Assembly (NCBI GenBank): GCA_045634365.1
Contig: JAZRAC010000067.1
Location: 1-64,000 of the forward strand
Source of the DNA: HGM04593 sp045634365
Lineage (GTDB): Bacteria > Bacteroidota > Bacteroidia > Bacteroidales > Bacteroidaceae
Length of the DNA stretch: 64,000 nt
Direction of reading: 5' to 3'
Part shown: positions 33,710-43,253 of the stretch, one piece after another
Position numbering within the stretch: the stretch's first letter is position 1
How the letters are laid out: each line of letters begins with the position of its first letter
The notes under the pieces: generated by a model
The model's database searches: none
Seen by the model: only the letters and a program-made list of their open reading frames with translations
What the model was told of the DNA's origin: nothing
Made by a program: the position numbers and the translations under genes

Positions 33710-35026
33710 CTATTCGAGGTAACGCGAAATGTTGCCGCTAATCTGCAAGAGTGATATTTCGCATATTTTGGTGTTGTATTGTGCGGTGAGCAATCGCTCT
33801 TCGGCGTCGAGAAGGCTCTTCTGTGCCTCGCGCATTTCAAAGCCCGAAAGGTCGCCAAGCATATAACGTTCCTTGGCAATGTCGTGGTTGTCGCGGGCGG
33901 TGATAAGATTCTGCTTTTCAAGGTTCAGCAACTCCAAATTATTGCGATAGGCCTGCCACAGGCTGCCAAGGTCGGCTTTCAAGGCAAGCTCCAACTGCTC
34001 GCGTTGCAGTTGCATATTCTGTATCTCTATTTTTGCATTGCGTTTTTCGCGTCGGCGGTTGCCGTCCCACAGATTAAATCCCACCGAGAGGCCGCCGTTA
34101 AAGCCCCAGCTGTTGCGGTGGTTATATGTATTCTGGTCGTATTTGCTGTACCCATAATCGTAGCCCGCGTTTAGTTTAAGATAGGGGTAGTTGCGTGCGA
34201 GTACCTTTTTGTAGTCGAGCTTAGCGAGCGTGCCGGCCTGTTCGGCTTTCAGCAGTTCGGAGTTATTTTCGAGCGTGCCGTTCCATAATTCCACAAAATC
34301 GAGCATTGCGTTTACGTTTATGGCAGTGTCGCTTGTCAGCAAGGGGCTGTACACCTGCTCTATGGCCATAAGTTCGTTAAGTGCGATGCGTGAGTTTATC
34401 ACAGCCTCCTGCTGTCGCAGATATTGCGCACTGTCGGCGTTAAAGTCCACTTTTGCCTGTTGATAGTCGAGGCGCGAGAAGTTACCAATGTGGTAACGCT
34501 CCTCCACAATGCGCAAACGTTCTTTCGACAATCTTACTGCGTAAAGGAAATTTTTGAGGCGTATGCGCTGCTGTATGAAGTTGTAATACTCGGCTGTGAG
34601 CGTGGCAATAAAATCCTCTATGGCGATGCGGGTGTTTGTTTCGCCCATACGTTCCAACTCCTTCAACTGCTTATATGTGGTGCTCACTTTGAACCCGTCG
34701 AAAATGGTCCAGTTGAGGTCTATTCCCGCCCTGATATTCTGGTCGAGAATATTACGTTGCTTGACAGTCTGGCTGCTGCCCTGTACCTTGGAACTGCTGC
34801 TGTTGTTCGACAGGTCGTATCCGCCGCCAAAATCAATCGTCGGCAGATAACCGGCATTGGCAAGCGTGGCATTATTGCGAGCAATCTGCTCCTCGCCCTT
34901 TACAATGCGCAACGAGTAGTTATTTTCGAGCCCTTTTTCCAAGCACTCTTTCAGCGAAATAGTTTGCGCCTGCATCTGTGTGAATGCTGTTGCGCAGATA
35001 CATATAATTGTTGCTATATATTTCAT
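33710..35026 (-). CDS. TolC-family outer-membrane efflux protein, 438 aa
   Basis: Outer-membrane channel of a tripartite pump. It has a signal peptide (about 1-20, ends MQAQ), then two OEP repeats: the first from ISLKECLEKGLENNYSLR, the second from about 230 with an alpha-helical barrel pattern and the YxxGxxxxxDYQQAKV-like segment LGDLSGFEMREAQKSLLDAE. The length is normal. Its ATG overlaps the RND pump stop by 4 nt and the adaptor gene lies upstream, so all three form one efflux operon. Confidence 0.9.
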   Translation of the reverse strand: MKYIATIICICATAFTQMQAQTISLKECLEKGLENNYSLRIVKGEEQIARNNATLANAGYLPTIDFGGGYDLSNNSSSSKVQGSSQTVKQRNILDQNIRAGIDLNWTIFDGFKVSTTYKQLKELERMGETNTRIAIEDFIATLTAEYYNFIQQRIRLKNFLYAVRLSKERLRIVEERYHIGNFSRLDYQQAKVDFNADSAQYLRQQEAVINSRIALNELMAIEQVYSPLLTSDTAINVNAMLDFVELWNGTLENNSELLKAEQAGTLAKLDYKKVLARNYPYLKLNAGYDYGYSKYDQNTYNHRNSWGFNGGLSVGFNLWDGNRRREKRNAKIEIQNMQLQREQLELALKADLGSLWQAYRNNLELLNLEKQNLITARDNHDIAKERYMLGDLSGFEMREAQKSLLDAEERLLTAQYNTKICEISLLQISGNISRYLE

Positions 35027-38000
35027 AAATCTTCTTCTTTATTATCTCTTTCGGTTGAAATATAACTATATATTGCCGGAACAATGTACATTGTGAGTAT
35101 AGTGGACACAAGCATACCTCCAATAACTGCAGTTCCCATTGCGATGCGTTGGTTGGCACCCTCGCCGCTTGCAAATGCAAGAGGAAGCAGGCCGAGCATT
35201 GTGGAAACGCTTGTCATAAGAATGGGGCGCAGACGTTGCAACGAGGCACTGCGTATGGCGGTCATCTTATCCTCGCCACTCTCCTTCTTCTGGTTGGCAA
35301 ACTCCACAATGAGAATACCATTTTTGGCAACAAGGCCAATGAGCATAATAATACCAATCTGGCTAAATATATTCATCGTAATTCCTGTTACAGCCATAAA
35401 TATGAGTGCACCGGCAATGGCAAGAGGCACGGTGAGCATAATGACAAACGGGTCTTTGAAGCTCTCGAATTGTGCGGCAAGAATAAGATAGATGAGCACC
35501 AACGCGAGGATGAATGCAAAAAGCAGGCTCGAAGAGCTCTCGCGATACTCCTTTGAGTCGCCCGCAAGTGCCGTGCGGAACGACTCGTCGAGCAATTCCT
35601 CGGCAATCTTGTCCATTTCGTCTAGCCCCTCCCCGATGGTCTTTCCGTCGGCAAGACCGGCCGAAATTGTAGCCGAAATAAAGCGGTTGTAGTGGTAGAG
35701 CTTGGGCGGTGCCACCGACTCCACAAACTCCACAAGATTGTCGAATTGTATCATTTCGCCCTTGTCGCTGCGAATATAGAGCGATTTTATGTTCGATGGA
35801 GTGTTACGCTGCTGGCGGTTAATCTGCCCGATAATCTCATACTGTTTGCCGTTCATATAGAAGTATCCCATACGCTGTCCGCTCAATCCATATTGCAGCG
35901 TCTCGGCAACATCGCGCACGCTTGCTCCAAGCGTTCCCGCCTTGTCGCGGTTGATGTTCACGCGCACTTCGGGGCTGCTGAATTTAAGGTCGACGTCGGC
36001 CATTTGAAAGGTGGGGTTGTCGTGTACACGGCTCAAAAATTCGGGGAGAACCTCTTGCAGTTTCTCTATGCTCACAGCCTGTAACACATACTGCACGGGC
36101 ATACTGCCTCGTCGCCCGCCGAATGACGACTGCTGTTGCACGAAGGCTCTTGCCTTGGTCTTTTCCTTCACTGCCTGTGATAGTTTTGCTGCCACATCCA
36201 TCTGCGAGTAGTCGCGCTCGCTTAAATCTTTCAGTGTGATTCTGATATTTCCGCTACCGCTCGACACACGCGCCGTCACCGATTCAGCATCGGGTACAAT
36301 GGAGTCCACAAGCTGGTTAATATCCTCGGTGTAGTCGCGCATAAACTCGTAGCTCGCTCCCTCGGCGCCTCGGGTGTTTATGGTTATCTGCGAGCGGTCT
36401 TCCAGCGGTGCCATTTCTGCGGGGATGTTGTTCCAAAGAATGGCGATGAGCACAAATGTGACTATGGTGATGAATATGGCCCACACACGGTGGCGCAAGA
36501 ACCAGTCGAGCGACCTTTCGTAAAGGTTGTTCATTCCTGTGAAGAATGGCTCGGTCTTACGATAAAATTTATTCTGCTCCTTGCGCCTTTTCAGAATTTT
36601 TGTGGCGAGCATAGGGGTGAACGTGAGTGCGGCAAACGACGATATTATCACCGAGCCGGCAACCACGAAGCTGAATTCACGGAACAGACGGCCACTGGTG
36701 CCCTCCATAAATACAATAGGGAGGAATACAGCCACAAGCGTCACAGTGGTAGAAATTACGGCAAAGAAAATCTCCTTTGAACCCTCTATTCCGGCACGGA
36801 ACGGCCTCATTCCCTGCTCTATGCGAATGTAGATATTCTCCGTCATAACAATAGCATCGTCAACCACAAGGCCCACCGACAGAACCACAGCAAGCATTGT
36901 GAGCACGTTTATTGAGAATCCCGCCACATACATCACAAAGAATGCTCCGATGAGCGACACGGGTATCACAATGCAGGGGATGAGTGTAACGCGCCAATCG
37001 CGCAGGAAGAGGAAGATTATTATAATCACAAGGATGAATGCCTCGTACACCGTCTGCTTAACTTCGTTTATCGAGGCGCGTATGAACTTGGTGTTGTCGA
37101 ATCCGTATGAGTATTTTACATCCTCGGGAAGGTCTTTCTCCATTGTGCGCATTCTCTCGTACACAGCATCGGCAATCTCAATGTGGTTGGCACCCGGCTG
37201 CGGAATTACCGCCACTCCCACCATAGGAACGCCGTTCATCTTCATATAGCTCTTAATGTCGGCAGGGCCAAGTTCGGCGTATCCAATGTCGCTCACGCGC
37301 ACCACATTGCCGTTAATCTCTTTGAGTATCACATTGTTGAACTCCTTGGCAGTATGCATCTGTCCCATTGTGCGCAGGGTAAGCTCCACGGTGTTGCCCT
37401 CTATGCTTCCCGATGGCAGTTCCACATTCTCGCTGGTTATTGCATTCTTTACATCTATGGGGGTAATGCCGTAGGCTGCCATTTTTACAGGGTCGAGCCA
37501 GATGCGCATAGAGTAGCGCTTCTCGCCCCAAATTCCCACGCTGCTCACATTGGCAATAGTTTGCAGTTGCTCCTTCACGGTGAGGTCGGCAATTTCGCTC
37601 AATTCCAGCAACGAGCGATTTTCGCTCTGTATTGCCACCATAAGTATGGGCATTGCGTCGGCGTCGGCCTTCGACACGGTGGGTGGGTCGCAGTCGCGTG
37701 GCAGATAGCGTTGGGCACGCGACACTTTGTCGCGCACGTCGTTGGCCGCCGTTTCAAGGTCCACCGATAATTCAAACTCCACGGTTATACGGCACTGTCC
37801 CTGCTGGCTCACGCTCGACAGGGAGCGTATGCCCGGGATTCCGTTAATATTCTGTTCCAACGGTTCGGTTATCTGGTTCTCAATAACATCGGCGTTGGCA
37901 CCTGCGTAACTGCAAGTAACCGAGATTATGGGGTTGTCCACCGAGGGGTATTCGCGCACTCCCAAGGTATTGTATCCGATGAGGCCGAACAGCAATATAA

Positions 38001-38058
38001 TAATGGTAAGTACCGTAGCCAGCACCGGCCGGCGTATACTTAATTCCGAAATATTCAT
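35023..38058 (-). CDS. RND efflux pump inner-membrane permease (HAE1/AcrB type), 1011 aa
   Basis: Proton-driven exporter. It has 12 expected membrane segments: one at about 11-28, a group of five around 335-530 and again around 850-1000, with two large periplasmic loops. The proton-relay segment VLSVGLVVDDAIVMTENIYI (two adjacent Asp) is present, as are GIPGIRSLSSVSQQG and GLVAKNGILIVEFAN. The length is normal for AcrB-type pumps (about 1020-1050). It is flanked by its adaptor and TolC genes. Substrates are not visible; a drug, bile-salt or detergent role is plausible in a gut organism. Confidence 0.95.
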   Translation of the reverse strand: MNISELSIRRPVLATVLTIIILLFGLIGYNTLGVREYPSVDNPIISVTCSYAGANADVIENQITEPLEQNINGIPGIRSLSSVSQQGQCRITVEFELSVDLETAANDVRDKVSRAQRYLPRDCDPPTVSKADADAMPILMVAIQSENRSLLELSEIADLTVKEQLQTIANVSSVGIWGEKRYSMRIWLDPVKMAAYGITPIDVKNAITSENVELPSGSIEGNTVELTLRTMGQMHTAKEFNNVILKEINGNVVRVSDIGYAELGPADIKSYMKMNGVPMVGVAVIPQPGANHIEIADAVYERMRTMEKDLPEDVKYSYGFDNTKFIRASINEVKQTVYEAFILVIIIIFLFLRDWRVTLIPCIVIPVSLIGAFFVMYVAGFSINVLTMLAVVLSVGLVVDDAIVMTENIYIRIEQGMRPFRAGIEGSKEIFFAVISTTVTLVAVFLPIVFMEGTSGRLFREFSFVVAGSVIISSFAALTFTPMLATKILKRRKEQNKFYRKTEPFFTGMNNLYERSLDWFLRHRVWAIFITIVTFVLIAILWNNIPAEMAPLEDRSQITINTRGAEGASYEFMRDYTEDINQLVDSIVPDAESVTARVSSGSGNIRITLKDLSERDYSQMDVAAKLSQAVKEKTKARAFVQQQSSFGGRRGSMPVQYVLQAVSIEKLQEVLPEFLSRVHDNPTFQMADVDLKFSSPEVRVNINRDKAGTLGASVRDVAETLQYGLSGQRMGYFYMNGKQYEIIGQINRQQRNTPSNIKSLYIRSDKGEMIQFDNLVEFVESVAPPKLYHYNRFISATISAGLADGKTIGEGLDEMDKIAEELLDESFRTALAGDSKEYRESSSSLLFAFILALVLIYLILAAQFESFKDPFVIMLTVPLAIAGALIFMAVTGITMNIFSQIGIIMLIGLVAKNGILIVEFANQKKESGEDKMTAIRSASLQRLRPILMTSVSTMLGLLPLAFASGEGANQRIAMGTAVIGGMLVSTILTMYIVPAIYSYISTERDNKEEDL

Positions 38059-38079
38059 TTTGGGTACTCTTTTTGGGGG

Positions 38080-39156
38080 TTAATCGATGGCGGCTATCTT
38101 CACGGGCGAGCCCTTGCGCAACTGCAAGGTGCCAGATGTAAGAATTGTGTCGCCTGCTTGCAGGCCGTCGAGAATTTGTATCTCGGCGTCGGTACGTATG
38201 CCTATTGTGACGCTCACCGGCTCGGCTTTTCCGTTGCGGTAGACAAATACCTTGTTAATGCCCATTTCCGGCACTATGGCCTCCGAGGGAATGGCAATTG
38301 CATTCTCAATCTCTTTGTTTTTCAGTCGAATGTCGGCGTATCGTCCGGCTTTCAACTCACCACTCTCGTTGGGGTAGATGGCACGCACGCTCAATGTGTG
38401 GGTGGTTGCGTCGAGGCTCGATTCGGTTGCGTAAACCTGTGCTTCGTATGGGTGCAACTTTCCGTCCACCTTAAATTCGAGTCTTGTTCCCTTTTTAATG
38501 TCGTTTGCATTCTTCTCGGGTACCGAAAATTCTATCTTGATGGGTGTGAGGTTTGTGAGTCTTGCTATAATGGTGCTGGGCGATGCGTAGGCTCCCACGC
38601 TCACTTGGCGCAGGCCTATTGTCCCATCGAAAGGGGCACGTAGCTCGGTCATTTTTATTTCGGCCTTAACTTTGTCAATGTCGGCATTGAGCGTGGCAAG
38701 CTCGGTCTTCACCTGCTCGTATGCCTCCTTGCTCACCGCGTCGCGTTGCAACAGGGCATTCTGGCGATAGACGCGGTCCTCGGCAAGTGGCAGTTGCGAT
38801 TCAAGCCTCTGCAACTGTGCCTGCAAATGGCTGTCGTTAACCTTGGCCAGAAGCTCTCCTTTTTTTACGAAACTGCCCTCGGTGAAGTAAATATCGGTTA
38901 TTTTTCCCGATGTCTCGAATGATAACTCCACTTCGTCGTTGGGTACCAATTTGCCCGACACCTGTATTTCGTCGGTGAGTGTGTGCGGCTTTACAATCTT
39001 TGCGTTAACACTCAATGTGTTGCGAGCCTTCTGCTTTGGTTGTGTGTCGGCTGCGGTTAATTCATCGTTCTCGTGCGGGGTAAGCCTGTAAAATCCGAAA
39101 ATGCCCAATGCTATTGCAAGCACGGCAATCAATCCCCATTTAATTTTTTTGTTCAT
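38080..39156 (-). CDS. RND efflux periplasmic adaptor, 358 aa
   Basis: Membrane-fusion protein of the AcrA type. An N-terminal hydrophobic segment (about 6-24) anchors it; no lipobox is present. A split biotinyl-lipoyl domain (IQVSGKLVPNDEVELSFETSGKI with the second half LRAPFDGTIGLRQVSVGAY), a coiled-coil hairpin (about 108-155) and beta-barrel and membrane-proximal domains follow in the usual order. It heads the adaptor-pump-TolC operon; the gap to the pump is 21 bp. Confidence 0.92.
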   Translation of the reverse strand: MNKKIKWGLIAVLAIALGIFGFYRLTPHENDELTAADTQPKQKARNTLSVNAKIVKPHTLTDEIQVSGKLVPNDEVELSFETSGKITDIYFTEGSFVKKGELLAKVNDSHLQAQLQRLESQLPLAEDRVYRQNALLQRDAVSKEAYEQVKTELATLNADIDKVKAEIKMTELRAPFDGTIGLRQVSVGAYASPSTIIARLTNLTPIKIEFSVPEKNANDIKKGTRLEFKVDGKLHPYEAQVYATESSLDATTHTLSVRAIYPNESGELKAGRYADIRLKNKEIENAIAIPSEAIVPEMGINKVFVYRNGKAEPVSVTIGIRTDAEIQILDGLQAGDTILTSGTLQLRKGSPVKIAAID

Positions 39157-39298
39157 TTTTTTATTTTGTAATTTGTTTCTTTAAAAATCAACTTCTTACA
39201 AATATAATATATTGCCGGCAAAAGTTTTTAAAAATTAGGCCTATTTTAACATAAATTATTTTTACAAAATATAAGTTACAACCTATTAGTCTAAAATA

Positions 39299-39330
39299 AT
39301 TGGATAATTGCCCGATTTTTACTATCTTCG
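39299..39330 (+). promoter_or_regulatory. Promoter of efp
   Basis: ATTG at 39299-39302, a 20-bp spacer and TATCTTCG at 39323-39330 match the Bacteroidota pattern; the start codon is 45 bp further on. Confidence 0.6.
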
Positions 39331-39375
39331 CGCCGAATTTATACAGACAATACTAACAAAAAATAGAATAGAATT

Positions 39376-39942
39376 ATGATTAATGCACAAGACATTAAAA
39401 TCGGTACAGCCATCCGTATGGACGGCAAGTTGTATTTTTGCATCGACTTTCTTCACGTAAAACCCGGTAAGGGCAACACCTTTATGCGTACAAAGCTCAA
39501 AGATGTTGTAGACGGTTATGTGTTGGAGCGTCGTTTCAACATCGGTGAGAAGTTGGAGGATGTTCGCGTGGAGCGTCGTCAGTTCCAGTATCTCTATCAA
39601 GAGGGTAGCGACTACATCTTTATGAACAACGAAACATACGAGCAAGTGCCCATCGCTGCCGACCAGATTAACGGCGTTGCATATATGAAGGAGGGTATGA
39701 ACCTCGATGTTGTAACCGATGCTTCTACCGATACAATCCTTTTTGCCGAAATGCCCGTGAAGGTGGTTCTTGCAGTTACATACACAGAACCCGGTCTTAA
39801 AGGCGACACTGCTACCAACACCACAAAGCCCGCTACTTTGGAGACAGGTGCCGAGGTACGCGTTCCTTTGTTCATCAACGAGGGTGAGCTTGTGGAAATT
39901 GATACTCGCGATGGTTCTTATCAGGGCCGCGTGAAGGCTTAA
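39376..39942 (+). CDS. efp: Elongation factor P, 188 aa
   Basis: Relieves ribosome stalling at consecutive prolines. All three beta-barrel domains are present. The domain I loop reads VKPGKGNTFMRTKLKD, with Lys at the tip where EF-P is modified or recognised in other bacteria. The C-terminus has the signature GAEVRVPLFINEGELVEIDT. The length is standard. No modification enzyme gene is nearby. A glycosyltransferase gene follows after 29 bp. Confidence 0.97.
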   Translation: MINAQDIKIGTAIRMDGKLYFCIDFLHVKPGKGNTFMRTKLKDVVDGYVLERRFNIGEKLEDVRVERRQFQYLYQEGSDYIFMNNETYEQVPIAADQINGVAYMKEGMNLDVVTDASTDTILFAEMPVKVVLAVTYTEPGLKGDTATNTTKPATLETGAEVRVPLFINEGELVEIDTRDGSYQGRVKA

Positions 39943-39971
39943 TTCATTAAACGGCTTATAAATTAAAAGAT

Positions 39972-40967
39972 TTGTTATACTCTATAATTGTTCCGGTTTA
40001 CAACAGGCCCGATGAGATTGATAAACTTCTTGAAAGCCTGTCGGCTCAAACGGTAAAGCCTTTTGAGTTGGTGATTATAGAGGATGGCTCAAAAGAACGA
40101 TGCGACCATTTGATTGGTCGCTATCGTTCTTTTTTTACCATTCACTACCACTATAAGGAGAATGAGGGGCGTTGCGAGGCACGTAACTATGGCCTTGCGC
40201 GTGCCACGGGCGATTATATGCTCTTCTTCGACTCCGATGTTATACTCCCGCCATTTTATTTCGAGAGGTTGGAGGCCGCAATGGCTGCTGCGCCCTGCGA
40301 CTGCTTCGGCGGCCCCGATGCAGCCAACGACTCCTTTTCGGATATGCAGAAGGCGGTGAGCCACTCGATGACCTCCTTTTGGACTACGGGTGGCATACGC
40401 GGCGGTAAGGTGGTAATGGAGAAATTCTGTCCCCGTACTTTTAATATGGGCATCTCCCGCAGGGTTTACGAAACGGTGGGGGGCTTCAATGATATGCTTG
40501 GTGAGGATATTGATTTAAGCCTTCGCATACGCAAGGCAGGGTTCGATATTCGTCTCATACGCGAAGCGTTTGTCTACCATAAACGCCGCATAGACTTTGG
40601 CCGTTTCTTCAAACAGGTAAATAACTTCGGGCAGGCACGCATTTGGCTGCAAATTCTTCACCCGGGCTCAATGAAACTTGTGCACACCCTTCCCGCGCTT
40701 ATGCTCATTGCCGGAGTATTACTGCTTGTCGCATCGCTCTTCTGCCCGTGGCTGTTGCTGCTGCCGTTGCTCTATGCGCTGCTCATATTCTGCGACGCCC
40801 TTGCCAAGAAACTGAGCCCACGGGTGGCAGCCCTCTCGGTGGCGGCTGCCGCAGTGCAGATAACAGGCTATGGCACAGGCTTCCTGAAAGCCTTTTGGTT
40901 GAAGATGGTGCTCAAACAGCCTCTTGAAACTAAACGCACATTGATAAATCTTATGAACCGCGGGTGA
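39972..40967 (+). CDS. Family 2 glycosyltransferase, membrane-anchored, 331 aa
   Basis: GT-A fold transferase using a nucleotide sugar. It opens directly with LYSIIVPVYNRPDEI, has IIEDGS and the metal-binding LFFDSDV, then GEDIDLSLRIRKAG as the acceptor/catalytic segment. The C-terminal 100 residues hold two or three hydrophobic segments (about 240-310) that anchor it to the membrane. The start is TTG at 39972: no ATG occurs between the preceding in-frame stop at 39948 and this point, and the GT2 fold begins immediately. Sugar and acceptor are unknown. Its stop overlaps the region of the radC start. Confidence 0.85.
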   Translation: MLYSIIVPVYNRPDEIDKLLESLSAQTVKPFELVIIEDGSKERCDHLIGRYRSFFTIHYHYKENEGRCEARNYGLARATGDYMLFFDSDVILPPFYFERLEAAMAAAPCDCFGGPDAANDSFSDMQKAVSHSMTSFWTTGGIRGGKVVMEKFCPRTFNMGISRRVYETVGGFNDMLGEDIDLSLRIRKAGFDIRLIREAFVYHKRRIDFGRFFKQVNNFGQARIWLQILHPGSMKLVHTLPALMLIAGVLLLVASLFCPWLLLLPLLYALLIFCDALAKKLSPRVAALSVAAAAVQITGYGTGFLKAFWLKMVLKQPLETKRTLINLMNRG

Positions 40968-40969
40968 TT

Positions 40970-41665
40970 ATGGAACAGAAGATAAGGCAAAGCATTAAGG
41001 AGTGGCCCGAGGATGAGCGTCCGCGCGAGAAGGTGCTGAAAAACGGCGTTGCGGCATTGAGTAAGTCGGAACTGCTGGCAATACTCATAGGTTCGGGAAA
41101 TGCCGAGGAGTCGGCCGTGGAACTTATGAAAAAGGTTCTTGCCTCTTGTGGCGACAGCATAGCCGAGCTTGCGAAGCTGTCGGTAGACGACCTTTGCGAG
41201 TTTAAGGGGATAGGGCCGGCAAAAGCAATTACCATTGTGGCTGCCTGTGAATTGTGGAAACGTCGTCGCGACGACGACCGCAGTGAGCAGAAGCGTATAA
41301 AATCCTCGTCGGACATATATGAATATTTCTACCCTTATATGTGCGACCTCTCCGTCGAAGAGAGCTATATATTGTTGCTCAACAATATGAATAAGGTGAT
41401 AGACCACGTTAAAATAAGCAGTGGCGGGCTCACCGCATCCACCGTGGATGTGCGTGTGGTGTTGCGCGAGGCTCTTATGAAACGCGCAACGGCAGTAGCC
41501 CTTTGTCACAACCACCCATCGGGCAATACCCGCCCCAGCCGCGACGATGATAATGTTACGGTGAGCATAGCAGCAGCCTGCAAAATTATGAACATCCGCT
41601 TCCTCGACCATATTATATTTACCGACGGAGCATATTTCAGTTATTGCGACGAATCGCGTCTTTAA
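40970..41665 (+). CDS. radC: RadC-family JAB/MPN protein, 231 aa
   Basis: Contains a helix-hairpin-helix-like N-terminal half (LCEFKGIGPAKAITI) and the JAMM metal-binding motif ALCHNHPSGNTRPSRDD near residues 180-196. Despite its name a role in DNA repair is unproven; the family is a putative metal-dependent enzyme. The ATG at 40970 lies 2 bp after the GT2 stop and is preferred over a GTG at 40964. It is part of a plus-strand string with a DUF59 gene and lpxH. Confidence 0.92.
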   Translation: MEQKIRQSIKEWPEDERPREKVLKNGVAALSKSELLAILIGSGNAEESAVELMKKVLASCGDSIAELAKLSVDDLCEFKGIGPAKAITIVAACELWKRRRDDDRSEQKRIKSSSDIYEYFYPYMCDLSVEESYILLLNNMNKVIDHVKISSGGLTASTVDVRVVLREALMKRATAVALCHNHPSGNTRPSRDDDNVTVSIAAACKIMNIRFLDHIIFTDGAYFSYCDESRL

Positions 41666-41677
41666 TTAGTTGTGTGT

Positions 41678-41989
41678 ATGGAAAAAATAGTTCTTGAAGA
41701 GAAAATAGTGGAAATGATAAAGACGGTGTACGACCCCGAAATTCCCGTCAACATATACGACCTTGGGCTCATATACCGCATCGAGGTTAAGGAGGATAAC
41801 TCCGTGGATATAGATATGACACTCACAGCCCCCAACTGCCCCGCAGCCGATTTTATGCTCGAAGATACACGTCAGAAGGTAGAGTCGATAGAGGGGATTG
41901 GTGCGGTGAATATTCAGTTGGTCTTTGAGCCCGAATGGTCGCAAGACCTTATGACCGAGGAGGCCAAGCTGGAACTTGGTCTATTGTAG
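41678..41989 (+). CDS. DUF59/MIP18-family Fe-S assembly protein, 103 aa
   Basis: Small SufT-like protein of the DUF59 (FeS_assembly_P, MIP18) family. Motifs are VYDPEIPVNIYDLGLIYRIE near the start and LTAPNCPAADF with the conserved Cys. Such proteins help mature Fe-S clusters. The length is normal. No suf genes are adjacent; the next gene, lpxH, is 22 bp downstream. The start at 41678 (ATG) is chosen over a GTG at 41672. Confidence 0.87.
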   Translation: MEKIVLEEKIVEMIKTVYDPEIPVNIYDLGLIYRIEVKEDNSVDIDMTLTAPNCPAADFMLEDTRQKVESIEGIGAVNIQLVFEPEWSQDLMTEEAKLELGLL

Positions 41990-42011
41990 AATGTAACCCA
42001 CCCGCTTCCCT

Positions 42012-42773
42012 ATGAAAAAGATATATTTCCTCTCCGATGCTCATCTTGGCTCTTGGGCAATAGAGCACAGCCGCACCCACGAGAGAAGGCTCGTATCGTT
42101 TCTCGACAAAATTAAGAACGATGCAGCGGCCGTGTATATGCTCGGTGATATGTTCGATTTTTGGTACGAACATAAATACTGCGTGCCAAAGGGCTTCACC
42201 CGCTTCCTTGGCAAAGTGTCGGAACTTACCGACAAGGGAGTGGAGGTACACTTCTTTACCGGCAATCACGACCAATGGTGCCTCGACTATTTTGAAAAAG
42301 AGTGTGGCATTATTCTGCACCGTGAGCCCTGCCTTGTGGAACTGAATGGCAAGGAGTTTTTCCTTGCTCACGGTGATGAATTCTCAAAAGACAAGATCTA
42401 TTTGTTGCTGCGCAAAATATTCCACAGCAAGTTCCTGCGCCGATGCTTCTCGATGCTGCACCCCCGTTGGAGCCTGTGGATGGGCAACAGCTGGGCGCGC
42501 CACAGTATGATTAAACACAAGGTGAAGGGCGATACTCCCTTCCTTGGTGCCGAAAATGAATTCTGCGTGCAGTTTGCCACGGAGTATTTGAAGAAGCATC
42601 CCTCGGTCGATTGTTTCATCTTCGGTCACAGGCATGTCGACGAGGATTTTCCGTTGGGCGAGGCCTCCCGTTGCATCTTTTTGGGCGACTGGATTTCAAA
42701 TTTTGCCTATGTGGTGTACGACGGCAAGGATATTATGCGTAAACACTATATAGAGGGTGAGTCAATGATATAA
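42012..42773 (+). CDS. lpxH: UDP-2,3-diacylglucosamine diphosphatase LpxH-type, 253 aa
   Basis: Calcineurin-like phosphoesterase that hydrolyses UDP-2,3-diacylglucosamine to lipid X in lipid A synthesis. All five metal-binding blocks are present: FLSDAHLGS (DxH), GDMFDFW, FTGNHDQW, AHGDEF and IFGHRHVD. The spacing and length fit the Bacteroidota LpxH-like form. It is followed by a strong terminator and ends the plus-strand group that began with efp. Confidence 0.88.
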   Translation: MKKIYFLSDAHLGSWAIEHSRTHERRLVSFLDKIKNDAAAVYMLGDMFDFWYEHKYCVPKGFTRFLGKVSELTDKGVEVHFFTGNHDQWCLDYFEKECGIILHREPCLVELNGKEFFLAHGDEFSKDKIYLLLRKIFHSKFLRRCFSMLHPRWSLWMGNSWARHSMIKHKVKGDTPFLGAENEFCVQFATEYLKKHPSVDCFIFGHRHVDEDFPLGEASRCIFLGDWISNFAYVVYDGKDIMRKHYIEGESMI

Positions 42774-42778
42774 GCCAT

Positions 42779-42821
42779 ATAGAGCAAGGGGGCGACTGAG
42801 AAAGTCGCCCCCTTGCTCTAT
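42779..42821. terminator. 19-bp perfect hairpin after lpxH
   Basis: Positions 42779-42797 are exactly complementary to 42803-42821 with a 5-nt loop. It lies between lpxH and a small converging gene and can end both transcripts. Confidence 0.75.
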
Positions 42822-42839
42822 GGTTCTCTTTGCTTCCCG

Positions 42840-43106
42840 CTAATTTTTATAATCGTCAAAATTGTAAATATACTCCCTGTTGTATTTTCTTTCATATTGT
42901 TCCTTTTTATGCGGGAACAAGGCCGGGTAGTTTATCCCGTCGTAGAAGTATTGGAATACTGTGCGGGAAATTTCCATTTCTTCGTGGAAGTTGTTGCAAA
43001 ATTCTGTATCTTTGTTCAGCCTTGCAGTGTCAACAGGGAAATATTGTGCAGTAGCGTTTGTTGACAAGGTTATTAGTAGTAGCGTGGTGAAAAATAGTCG
43101 TTTCAT
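42840..43106 (-). CDS. Small secreted protein of unknown function, 88 aa
   Basis: Residues 1-20 form a clear signal peptide (MKRLFFTTLLLITLSTNATA). The mature part is about 67 residues, charged and rich in Tyr, Phe and Asn, with one Cys. It resembles no family known to me. The gene stands alone between two hairpins, with AT-rich flanks on both sides. A small periplasmic role is possible; a chance reading frame is less likely because of the signal peptide. Confidence 0.55.
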   Translation of the reverse strand: MKRLFFTTLLLITLSTNATAQYFPVDTARLNKDTEFCNNFHEEMEISRTVFQYFYDGINYPALFPHKKEQYERKYNREYIYNFDDYKN

Positions 43107-43196
43107 ATTGCTTCTTCGACAAAAGTATAATACAAATGTACAAACAAGGTCGTTAAATTACCAATTTGTGCAGATAAAATTATTTACCCATAAAAA

Positions 43197-43228
43197 CAGG
43201 GTACCCGTTCAAATGAACGGGTACCCTG
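43197..43228 (-). terminator. Intrinsic terminator of ackA
   Basis: A 14-bp perfect stem (43197-43210 with 43215-43228, 4-nt loop) is followed on the minus strand by a T-run. It lies 25 bp after the ackA stop. Confidence 0.85.
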
Positions 43229-43253
43229 CAATATTTATCTGTATCGAGCGTGA

